From: an uncultured Helicobacteraceae bacterium
GTDB taxonomy: Bacteria; Campylobacterota; Campylobacteria; Campylobacterales; Helicobacteraceae
Length of the DNA stretch: 64,000 nucleotides
Assembly: GCA_910578285.1 (NCBI GenBank)
Contig: CAJTQL010000010.1
Location: forward strand, 17,161 to 81,160
Direction of reading: 5' to 3'
Each line of letters starts with the position of its first letter. Position 1 is the stretch's first letter. The position numbers were made by a program, and so were the translations under genes. This document shows, in pieces, positions 54,349 to 62,153 of the stretch. The notes under the pieces are model-generated. The model was not told the origin of the DNA, ran no database searches, and saw only the letters and a list, made by a program, of their open reading frames with translations.

Positions 54349-55667
54349 GAACACTCTATCGTTTGCGGCGCATTTTGCGCATCGCCATTCCTGTTATCCT
54401 CCAATCGTTGCTTGACTTGCTCGCCATGACCGTGAGCTTTTTGTTCATCGGCGAGCTTGGCAGCGAAGTCATCGCTGCACTCGGCGCGGCAGTGACGTTT
54501 TTTATGTATCTCTTTGTTTTTTCGAATATCCTCAATGTCGGCACAACAGCGATTGTCGCGCGCAAAGTGGGTGCGAAAGATTGGCAGAGTGCCTCGCGGC
54601 TGCTTAGCTCAATGTTGCTTGCAACCGCTGTTTTGAGCATTCCCTTGAGCATTTTGATGTTTTGGGGGCGAGATTCGTTTTTGTTGCTTTTTTCGCTTAA
54701 TGAACGTGCATTCTCTCTTGCCTCGCAATATCTCTACATCGTCCTTTGGAGTTTGCCTTTTTTTTTGTTTAAAATCGTCATCGCGGCGGCAATGACGGCA
54801 AATAATGATGCGATTACGCCATTTCGTATCAAGACGCTTGCTGTGGGCATGCATGTGATTCTCAATTCGCTTCTGATTACAGGCAATCTGGGATTTCCCG
54901 CGCTTGGGCTTATGGGCGCAGCTGTGGCAAATCTTGTCGTGAATATCCTCGAATCATTGCTGATTTTTGTCGCATTGTGGCGAAGCAAGAAGCGGTTGCG
55001 CCTTTGTTTGTGTTTTGAGCACAATCTCACCTTGCAAGCATTTAAAATCGGGATACCAAGCGGGCTTGAGCGATTCTCGACATTTTCTTCGATGACGATT
55101 ATCTCGTCTTTTATCGCAGGCTATGGCGAATCGGTGTTTGCAGGCTATCTTATCGGTGGGCGCATCGAAGCCTTTGTGTTCATGCCCGCGTTTGGATTTA
55201 TGGTCGCTGCGATGAGCCTCATGGGGCAGAATCTCGGGGCACACAAAGTCTATGAGGCAAAACGTAGCACCTATCTCACGCTTGTGCTCGCGATGAGCTT
55301 TATGGGGCTTTTGGGAATCGTGCTGATTCTATTCCCTATCACCATTTCGCGACCCTTTAGCTTTGATGATTCTGTGCTGCAATCTGCAAGCTTATATTTA
55401 TTTTATATTGGTTTTTCACAAGTCTTTTTTGCGATGAATATGGTTCTTGATGGCGCATTACGCGGGGCAGGGGCGACAAAGATTACGCTTTTTGTCAATG
55501 CGCTTTCAATCTGGATTTTGCGCATTATTCCCGCGAGCCTCATTGTTTTTTGGCAGGGCGATGTGTGGCTTATCTATCTCCTTATGAGTGTCGAGACAAC
55601 GCTACGTGCGCTCGTCTTTTGGACATTGTTTCAAAAAGGTGTTTGGCATAGAGAATCGCTTTATTAA
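54345..55667 (+). CDS. MATE family efflux transporter
   Basis: A 440-residue 12-helix transporter: IAIPVILQSLLDLLAMTVSFLFIGELG, TTAIVARKVGAKDW and, in the second half, IGIPSGLERFSTFSSM, AAMSLMGQNLGAHK. It should exchange cations for drugs or metabolites. The ATG overlaps the aguB stop by 4 bp. Two Phe codons at 54768-54776 fall in a run of nine T. Confidence 0.9.
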   Translation: MRTLYRLRRILRIAIPVILQSLLDLLAMTVSFLFIGELGSEVIAALGAAVTFFMYLFVFSNILNVGTTAIVARKVGAKDWQSASRLLSSMLLATAVLSIPLSILMFWGRDSFLLLFSLNERAFSLASQYLYIVLWSLPFFLFKIVIAAAMTANNDAITPFRIKTLAVGMHVILNSLLITGNLGFPALGLMGAAVANLVVNILESLLIFVALWRSKKRLRLCLCFEHNLTLQAFKIGIPSGLERFSTFSSMTIISSFIAGYGESVFAGYLIGGRIEAFVFMPAFGFMVAAMSLMGQNLGAHKVYEAKRSTYLTLVLAMSFMGLLGIVLILFPITISRPFSFDDSVLQSASLYLFYIGFSQVFFAMNMVLDGALRGAGATKITLFVNALSIWILRIIPASLIVFWQGDVWLIYLLMSVETTLRALVFWTLFQKGVWHRESLY

Positions 55668-55738
55668 GGGCAGTAGAAGTGAAATTTTTCTATACTTCTA
55701 TTCAATAATCTTGAATTAGAATCAAAATGGAGAGCGGA

Positions 55739-56848
55739 TTGGAAAAAATTATGGATATTATCGAGCTCATTGCGTGCGAAAAGGGCTTGCGCACCGAGAG
55801 TGTAACCGAAGCAGTTGCCGAGGCGATGATGAATACAGCGCGAAAATGTATCGAAGAGACGTATAGCTATGGAATCGACATTGACACAAAAAATAAAAAT
55901 TTTTCGCTGTATCAAAAGATTCTCATTGTTGCAGATGATGATGAACGTTTGCAAGATGGGCAGCAATGCTATATGGCTTTGAGCGAAGCAAAAAAGTTGA
56001 GTGGCAATCTCGAGATTGGCGATGAAGCGCGCTATGATTTAGACCTTGAAAACCTTGGGCGCAATGGTATCAACACTTTGCACAAAGAACTTGAATATCA
56101 TATTCAAAGACTCATCGAAACGCAATTATTTGAGAAATATAAATCACAAATGGGCAAGATTGTGTCCGGAACCGTGGTGCGTGTTGATGAACATGAGAAT
56201 ACATACGTTGAAATCGATGAGATACGCGCTATTTTGCCCATGCGCAACCGAATCAAAGGCGAGAAATTCAATGTGGGGAGTGTGGTGAAATCTGTTTTAA
56301 AATTTGTCTCGATGGATAATCGCAATGGAATCCTCATCGAGCTTTCGCGCACAACGCCGAAATTTCTCGAGGAATTGTTGCGGCTCGAAGTGCCCGAGAT
56401 TCATGATAACGAAGTCGTGATTCATCGTTGCGCTAGAATACCGGGAGAACGTTCCAAGATTGCGATTAGCTCTGCAAACCCCAAGATTGATCCAATCGGT
56501 GCAACTGTGGGTGTGCGCGGTGTGCGGATAAATGCTGTAAGCAAGGAGCTCAAGAATGAGAATATCGATTGTATCGAATATTCCGAGATTGGCGAAAAAT
56601 TTGTAGCACGTTCGCTTGCTCCAGCGCTCATCTCGAGTGTCAAGATTGAGGGCAATAAAGCCATTGTGTCGCTGCCAAGCGAGCAAAAGCCCAAGGCGAT
56701 TGGCAAAAGTGGAATCAATATCCGTCTCGCAACAATGCTCACGGGGTATGAGATTGAACTTGTTGAGCAAAACAATCTTGTTCCTGCCGTGTCAATCCCT
56801 GAAGAAAAAGCAGACATTAGCTCGCTCGCCTCTCTCTTTAAGAAATAA
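55739..56848 (+). CDS. nusA: transcription termination/antitermination factor NusA
   Basis: About 369 residues: an N-terminal RNA-polymerase-binding domain, S1 domain (KIVSGTVVRVDEHENTYVEID), and two KH domains (RCARIPGERSKIAISSANP, VRGVRINAVSKELKNENIDCIEY, and KAIGKSGINIRLATMLTGYEIEL). A TTG at 55739 with GGAG six bases upstream aligns best with the H. pylori start; an ATG at 55727 is the alternative. Confidence 0.92.
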   Translation: MEKIMDIIELIACEKGLRTESVTEAVAEAMMNTARKCIEETYSYGIDIDTKNKNFSLYQKILIVADDDERLQDGQQCYMALSEAKKLSGNLEIGDEARYDLDLENLGRNGINTLHKELEYHIQRLIETQLFEKYKSQMGKIVSGTVVRVDEHENTYVEIDEIRAILPMRNRIKGEKFNVGSVVKSVLKFVSMDNRNGILIELSRTTPKFLEELLRLEVPEIHDNEVVIHRCARIPGERSKIAISSANPKIDPIGATVGVRGVRINAVSKELKNENIDCIEYSEIGEKFVARSLAPALISSVKIEGNKAIVSLPSEQKPKAIGKSGINIRLATMLTGYEIELVEQNNLVPAVSIPEEKADISSLASLFKK

Positions 56849-56898
56849 CTATGATTTTGCTACCTTGATTTTAAGAATACGCTCAACGCTTCTTTGTT

Positions 56899-56904
56899 AG
56901 AATC
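56899..56904 (+). promoter_or_regulatory. probable -10 element of the major porin gene
   Basis: TAGAAT lies 28 bp before the ATG at 56933, in the gap after nusA. Confidence 0.35.
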
Positions 56905-56932
56905 GCTGCAAATACGCTTGAAGGATTGGGTC

Positions 56933-58282
56933 ATGAATATGTATCAATTGTGTTTCATGGGTGCGCTTGTATCGAGTTTTACGATTGCAAATGCGCAGGA
57001 TCTAGAGGAGTTTGTCAAAGGCATTGAGGTGGGTGGCTTTTTGCGCTATCGTCTGACAGATACGCGTGTGGAAAACTATGATTTTACCAATGGGCTCAAT
57101 GGAACAGGGAGTACGTATGCGAGATCGTATGGGCAGGGTGCTGGGCAGCAATGGCGCATCAATGCTGATTTCACCACGCCCGAGGTGCAGGGCTTTAGCG
57201 CAACTCTTGGCACGCAATATTGGAAAACTTATGTTGCCAACTCGGGCGATGTCTTGGGTAATGGGCTTGGCGCAGGCAAAGACGGCGATTTTGGCGTGAA
57301 TAGCTACTATCTCAAATACCACATTCCGCACACGCAAAGCTTCATTCGTGCGGGCAAGTCACGTATCGATACACCCGTGCATGACCCTCTCGATGACCGC
57401 ATTCATGGTGTGTGGTTCGAGAGCCATGACGCACCCGGCGTTGTCTTGCATGCAGGACTTAGCGACACTTTCTCGCTTGATGATGGCGCAATGGCTTTAC
57501 CATTTGCCGCAGGGCAAGATTCGATTAGTAAGAATTATTATCAACTCGGTGCAAAGGTAGACTTGCAGGGATTCAACGCCCAAGCGCTCTATCTCGGCGT
57601 TCAGGATTTCATCAACTATCTTTTCTATCTTAGTGCAGGCTATGAACACCCTAATTTCCATGTCAAGGGCGAATATGCGTTTAGTCAATTGCAAGGCGCG
57701 GGCTTTCAGGCGCTTATTCCCAATATTGAGATTGAGGAAAATCATGCGCTCTATACACTCGAAGCAGGCGTGCGCTTGAGCCTACTCGGCGTGCGCGTTG
57801 GCTATATCGGCTCGGGCAATGACGGCTATGCTGTTGCGCTCGACAATCAGGGTGGCTTCCAAATGGCGGGCTGGATTTGGAATGAATACAGCATTACGGG
57901 CATTGGATATAGCCCATTTGGCAATCTCCCCACACAATCAGAACGATTACATGCTGCCTATGGCAGCGTGAGTTTGCATTTCTTAGAAAAAGACGCGCTC
58001 AAGCTCGCTGTGGATTATGTCAAAGGTGGGCGCAAAATTGAGGCGGCAAACGAGATTCTCGATTTTGTCGAGATTGCGCCCTATATCGGCTGGCAATATA
58101 ACGAGAAGCTGCATTTGTATGTCTATTATGCAATGCTTTCGGCAAAGAAAACTCCAAAACTCCCCGCTGGTGTAACGCTCGAAGATTTGTGGTATGGTGA
58201 TTATAGCTATGACAACAATGCGCCCCGCTATGCGGACGCAAAGCAGAATCGCTTGCGCTTGCAGGTGCGGTATCAGTTCTAG
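56933..58282 (+). CDS. Campylobacter-type major outer membrane porin
   Basis: A 449-residue protein with a signal peptide ending ANAQ. FLRYRLTDTRVENYDF, FSATLGTQYWKTYV, IRAGKSRIDTPVHDPLDDRIHGVWFE and the C-terminal RLRLQVRYQF match the MOMP/PorA porins of Campylobacter and enteric Helicobacter. It should form an 18-stranded trimeric general porin. The ATG at 56933 follows AAGGATTGGG; the longer frame to 56894 is less likely. Confidence 0.88.
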   Translation: MNMYQLCFMGALVSSFTIANAQDLEEFVKGIEVGGFLRYRLTDTRVENYDFTNGLNGTGSTYARSYGQGAGQQWRINADFTTPEVQGFSATLGTQYWKTYVANSGDVLGNGLGAGKDGDFGVNSYYLKYHIPHTQSFIRAGKSRIDTPVHDPLDDRIHGVWFESHDAPGVVLHAGLSDTFSLDDGAMALPFAAGQDSISKNYYQLGAKVDLQGFNAQALYLGVQDFINYLFYLSAGYEHPNFHVKGEYAFSQLQGAGFQALIPNIEIEENHALYTLEAGVRLSLLGVRVGYIGSGNDGYAVALDNQGGFQMAGWIWNEYSITGIGYSPFGNLPTQSERLHAAYGSVSLHFLEKDALKLAVDYVKGGRKIEAANEILDFVEIAPYIGWQYNEKLHLYVYYAMLSAKKTPKLPAGVTLEDLWYGDYSYDNNAPRYADAKQNRLRLQVRYQF

Positions 58283-58294
58283 CATTTAAATTTT

Positions 58295-58319
58295 GGAGGT
58301 GCGGTTTTAACCGCACTTC
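58295..58319 (+). terminator. hairpin downstream of the porin gene
   Basis: A perfect GTGCGGT/ACCGCAC stem with a 4-nt loop, extendable on both sides with one G-T pair, starts 12 nt after the stop. No T-run follows, so it may be an mRNA-stabilising or processing structure. Confidence 0.45.
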
Positions 58320-58412
58320 ACGGTTGAGCGCGGCATTGCATGGTTTTAGAATTATTTAATCATTTTATATGCTAGCATAGAAAATACGAAATCATCAAAC
58401 AGGAGGATAACA

Positions 58413-58991
58413 ATGCTGAAGCAAACATGCGCAAAAGTTCTCATGGGCGCTGCGCTCTTTGCTGCACCCGCATTCGCTGGGCAAGATTTCTTGGCAGACG
58501 TTACACAAGGCGCATTCCAAGACACAATGCAAGGCGTGCAAGCGCTCACAGATTCTGAAAAAGAACGTGTGTTGGGCGGGTATTGGACATCAGGAGTTGA
58601 GGTGATTCGGAATGTCTCGCTTGGTGCTGGTTCAAGTATAGTAGAAGCAGTTGTTTTAGCTGAATTAACTCCATTTGAAATAGAGAATCGTGTCTCATGT
58701 GGTGTGAATATTTCTACTTGTGCCACAGGTGGTTTTGTCAATCAGCAGCGTTATAATGAATTGGTTTCGATTGCTAATCCTTGGAGAGGGGATTATTTGG
58801 TAGTTACTGCTACCAAAGCAACGCGACCAGGTTCATTTGGTACATCAATTCCAACCTTTACCTATGGTACGGCTATTTTTAACAGAAATACAGGTTGGTT
58901 AACGCGCACAAGTTCATATACCTATGTGGGTTCAGAAATGACTACACGGTACAGAAATGAGCTAAATCGTGTGCTTTCACAATACCGCTAA
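58413..58991 (+). CDS. exported protein with Sec signal peptide plus double-glycine leader (putative C39 substrate)
   Basis: A 192-residue protein with three visible parts. Residues 1-22 are a Sec signal peptide ending in AFA. Residues 23-56 form a second leader ending in Gly55-Gly56: counting back, Leu, Thr, Glu and Val sit at -12, -11, -8 and -4, matching the double-glycine leader consensus of bacteriocin and peptide exporters. Residues 57-192 are the cargo, rich in Gly, Thr, Ser and Tyr, with a Cys pair (VSCGVNISTC). By hand count, the leader DNA is about 53% G+C and the cargo DNA about 41%. A strong AGGAGG precedes the ATG. Cargo function unknown. Confidence 0.75.
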   Translation: MLKQTCAKVLMGAALFAAPAFAGQDFLADVTQGAFQDTMQGVQALTDSEKERVLGGYWTSGVEVIRNVSLGAGSSIVEAVVLAELTPFEIENRVSCGVNISTCATGGFVNQQRYNELVSIANPWRGDYLVVTATKATRPGSFGTSIPTFTYGTAIFNRNTGWLTRTSSYTYVGSEMTTRYRNELNRVLSQYR

Positions 58992-58997
58992 TTTTTG

Positions 58998-59034
58998 ATT
59001 TGTTGGGCGAGTTTTCTAAACTTTCCCAACAAAT
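58998..59034. repeat. perfect 10-bp inverted repeat overlapping the sigma-28 promoter
   Basis: ATTTGTTGGG (58998-59007) and CCCAACAAAT (59025-59034), spacer 17 nt. It starts 7 nt after the GG-leader gene stop. It could end that transcript or act as an operator at the overlapping promoter; no T-run follows. Confidence 0.6.
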
Positions 59035-59043
59035 AGCCGATTC
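59017..59043 (+). promoter_or_regulatory. sigma-28 (FliA) flagellar promoter
   Basis: TAAA (59017-59020), exactly 15 bp, then GCCGATTC (59036-59043), against the FliA consensus TAAA-N15-GCCGATAA. It lies 33 bp before the ATG of the flagellar-secretion-type gene at 59076. Confidence 0.75.
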
Positions 59044-59075
59044 TCTTGCAAATTTAAGCATTAAAAGGACATACC

Positions 59076-60437
59076 ATGCTTCTCAACAATCATCTTGCAA
59101 GCAATATGCTCGCGAATGCTCGTATTACAGTCAACGGATTCAACAAAACAGAATCAAGCCATTCTTCTGCTGCCATTAATAATAGCTCAAATACAAAGTC
59201 CGTCTTGGGCTATGCTGTTGATAATAATGGCTATTTCACAGAAGACTTTAACAAAGCCGCAGGTATTCCCGAACATATTAAGATTCATAGTAGCACAATG
59301 GAATCGCTATATCGTGCTAGCGTAGAGACACCACAAGGCGCTTTGAGGGTATTTAGCGATATTGATATTGCTAAAACAATTGGTAACGCCTATAAGGTTC
59401 TTTCGCAACTCGTTGACGAGGAAACGTTGCAAAAAACAAGTTTTTCAAAAGATGAGCTTGCCAATCTCCCACAAGGCTATGAGTTTGACCGAACAACACT
59501 AAATGTTTCAAAAATTCATCAAGATGTCTTTGAAAAAGTCAATGCAGACTTAAGCTTTAATTATCAAAACAAAAACAATCAAATGTTTTCATCAACTTTT
59601 TATAATCCTGTGGATTGGAGCGATAGACATAATCCAAAAATTGAACCAGCAACTGATATTTTTAATAGTGCTAATGGTGGGAAAGAGGACACAACACTAG
59701 GTGTATTTTGGAACACTAATGCTGAAAAATACACCAACTCTGATGGTACAATCTCAATGGGTGGGATTTTGGTAGCTATGGTAAATGGTAATGGCTATCT
59801 CAAAGAAGGTAAAGCCACTTATATGGGACAAATGCAAGGTTATGATAGAAATGTTAATCCTGAAACAATTCAAGCAGAATATTATGCAAGTTCGAGTCGG
59901 TCTGTTTTTGATTATTCAGACCGAGAGCTTAACATGATGAGTGAACAAAGACGCGAGCATATCAAAGAAATGCAACAATTATTTACAAAACTTCGTGTCG
60001 CAAATGGCTATGAAGTCCAAGAGAGTGCACGCAGCACATCTTATGACTATATAAATGATGATAAAGATTCGGAATATTTTGACCCAATCTCCAATATTTT
60101 TAAAGAGCTTGACAAGGCAAACAAAGAACATCTTGAACGTTTGCGCAAAAAAGCGATTGAAACACGTCAGAAAGCACAAGAAGAGGCACAAAAACAAACA
60201 CAGGGCAAAGATGTTGATAAGCTTTATGAAGAATCCAATAAAGCCATTGAAGAGTTTGCCAAACTGATTGAAAAACTCCAAGAAGAATCGAACAAAACCA
60301 AAGAACCAAAAGACCAATGGCATGTGAGTGCAGATTCTATCAAAAAAGCCTTTATCCATGCAATGAATAACCAGAATCAACAAGCTTATGCATCCACAAC
60401 TAAGCAGCAAGTCGGCACATTTGAGGTGGAGGCATAG
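59076..60437 (+). CDS. Cj0814-like flagellum-coregulated secreted protein
   Basis: A 453-residue protein without signal peptide. Residues about 40-170 (SVLGYAVDNNGYFTEDFNKA, IHSSTMESLYRAS, IDIAKTIGNAYKVLSQLV) match my memory of Cj0814, a Campylobacter protein exported through the flagellar type III apparatus. The C-terminal third is a long Lys/Glu/Gln coiled coil. A sigma-28 promoter stands upstream and AAAGGACA is the ribosome-binding site. Its end carries the GGAGG used by the barrel gene, so barrel and C39 peptidase are probably co-transcribed with it. Confidence 0.7.
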   Translation: MLLNNHLASNMLANARITVNGFNKTESSHSSAAINNSSNTKSVLGYAVDNNGYFTEDFNKAAGIPEHIKIHSSTMESLYRASVETPQGALRVFSDIDIAKTIGNAYKVLSQLVDEETLQKTSFSKDELANLPQGYEFDRTTLNVSKIHQDVFEKVNADLSFNYQNKNNQMFSSTFYNPVDWSDRHNPKIEPATDIFNSANGGKEDTTLGVFWNTNAEKYTNSDGTISMGGILVAMVNGNGYLKEGKATYMGQMQGYDRNVNPETIQAEYYASSSRSVFDYSDRELNMMSEQRREHIKEMQQLFTKLRVANGYEVQESARSTSYDYINDDKDSEYFDPISNIFKELDKANKEHLERLRKKAIETRQKAQEEAQKQTQGKDVDKLYEESNKAIEEFAKLIEKLQEESNKTKEPKDQWHVSADSIKKAFIHAMNNQNQQAYASTTKQQVGTFEVEA

Positions 60438-60438
60438 A

Positions 60439-61287
60439 GTGAAAAAGATTGTTTGAATTTGTCTGCTTGCAAGCCTTTTTGCTTCGGATACCATTACGAT
60501 TGATTCATTGTATAAAAAGCAATATGGCTTGCGGAGCATTACGACACTTTCGATTCTAAGTTCGGGGAACGCAAACACATATAGCCTCTATCCTGATATT
60601 ACCATACAAGGCAATCAGATTGTATGGAGTGGCTCAAAAGCCCTTTATCTTAACCAAACATTCATTTATAGCCTCATGTCCAAATTGGACTTCATCACCT
60701 CTGTAAGTGGAAGCTTTGTGCGCCGTGAATATACGCATTATCAAACAGGCTCGCTTTTGCACCGCCGCGAGACTCGCTTTGATGCGTTTTGGTTTGGATT
60801 TTTGTATAGTTTTGATAGCATTGGAGACATGATTCCGCAAATCAGCCTCCAAACCTCTGCTGTGCAAAAAGAAAAGATGAACGAGGAAAGCAAAACGTTC
60901 TATTTCCAATCCCAATCCTTGCAGCTCGCCTTGCGTGGATATAGCGACCCTGTTGTGTATTCGATTTATCTTGGTGCAGGCTATAACCAATCTCGCAAAT
61001 TCGCGCTTGGCAAAGTCGATTATGGCAGCTCATTGTCAATGGGAGGGAATCTCTCGATTGTCTTAAGCCCCAAAATCACTCTTGACTTGGGCGCAGAACA
61101 ACGTTTTCAGACTGCCCAAAAGATTAATGGCAATACAAACTCGCAAATGCAATCGATTCCGACTATGAGCGCTGGCTCGACATATTCGATTAATTCCGAT
61201 ACATCTATCGCCTTTAGTGCAAGTTTGGGTGGTTCGTCTGCTGCTCCCGATGCCATTTTTGGCATAAGTTTATGGAAAAAATTCTAG
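60439..61287 (+). CDS. outer membrane beta-barrel protein, in-frame TGA in its signal peptide
   Basis: A GTG at 60439 with GGAGG six bases upstream opens MKKIV, then TGA (60454-60456), then ICLLASLFASDTITIDS and about 275 barrel residues in the same frame to 61287. Reading the stop as Trp gives a normal signal peptide, so a single nonsense change is likely. The rest alternates short beta strands (FWFGFLYSFDSIGDMIPQIS, ITLDLGAEQRFQ) and ends in FGISLWKKF, with the terminal Phe of BAM substrates. Resembles FapF-like or phenol-pathway type barrels; function inferred from the neighbouring C39 gene. A leaderless frame could start at TTG 60508. Confidence 0.65.
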
Positions 61288-61865
61288 GATTACTCTGCCT
61301 TTTTCTTGTTTCTTTTGCGCATGCAGAATTTGCCGTAAAATCTTATCGTGATATACGTTCCGAACTCTTGATTCGCCAAACCTATGAACAATCATGCGGC
61401 GCGGCGGCGCTTGCAACGTTGATTAACTTGCTCGATTCCAAAAAGCTAACAGAACTCGATGTTTTGCAAAAAATGAGCGATAAGAATCAGCCCCTAAATA
61501 CAGATATGGTGAGCTTTAAACAGCTTGAAATTACAGCAGAGAAGCTCGACTATGAATCGCGTTCCTATCGATTGCAACGCGAGATTCTCGATAAATTTCC
61601 CATTCCCTTGCTTGTCAAAATCGAAGACGACCCGCGATTTCCACATTTTGTGATTGTGATAAACCATAGCGGAGATTATATTACAATCCTTGACCCAAGC
61701 TTTGGAATCTATCTTAGCTCTAAAACACAATTTTATAGCTTGTGGGATAGGAATCGTCAAGGAGGTTTTGGGCTTGTCCTCAAGCCAAAAAATAGAGATA
61801 TGCCGTATTATTCGCCCGAGATTCCGCCCAAAGCCCTCTTTGAACGTCTACCGCGCCGCTGGTAG
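61272..61865 (+). CDS. stand-alone exported C39 peptidase
   Basis: A 197-residue protein with a signal peptide cut near residue 18 (FAHA). The C39 active site is complete: Gln36 (IRQTYEQ), Cys42 (SCGAAALATL), His125 (FPHFVIVI) and Asp141 (ITILDPSFG). C39 domains cleave after Gly-Gly and are normally the cytoplasmic N terminus of ABC exporters. Here there is no ABC or membrane domain, and the signal peptide places it in the periplasm, like FapD of the Pseudomonas Fap system. It overlaps the barrel gene by 16 bp. The GG-leader protein at 58413 is the likely substrate. Confidence 0.85.
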   Translation: MEKILGLLCLFLVSFAHAEFAVKSYRDIRSELLIRQTYEQSCGAAALATLINLLDSKKLTELDVLQKMSDKNQPLNTDMVSFKQLEITAEKLDYESRSYRLQREILDKFPIPLLVKIEDDPRFPHFVIVINHSGDYITILDPSFGIYLSSKTQFYSLWDRNRQGGFGLVLKPKNRDMPYYSPEIPPKALFERLPRRW

Positions 61866-62153
61866 CTGCGTTTATTTTAAAGACAATTTTATGCCACATG
61901 CAGCAAGTGGGCGCAATTGTTGTTGGCAGCGAGAATGCGTACAAGCCCTTTGTGTATCTTGACGCTAAAATCAGCCCACAGGTTTTGATAATGATGTAAT
62001 GAAAGCCGTTTTGGCAAATGGTTGCGTGGAAGGATGATTAATGACCCAATAGTGCTCTTGACTATGCGAAGTCTCAAAATATTCAGTTCACGATGACAAG
62101 CTTTCATTTCGAGAAGAATCCAAAAATCTCATCAAGTCCGCGGTGCATATCGG
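61866..62153. other. gap with possible gene remnant
   Basis: No intact gene. A plus-strand frame continues VGAIVVGSENAYKPFVYLDA, and after one frame change NDVMKAVLANGCVEG and a stop, suggesting a decayed gene end. I do not recognise it. Confidence 0.35.

Noticed and set aside
59036..59043. Reading the GG-leader and Cj0814-like genes as one uninterrupted operon from 58413
   Set aside because: A sigma-28 promoter and an inverted repeat stand between them, so separate transcription is more likely, though read-through is possible.
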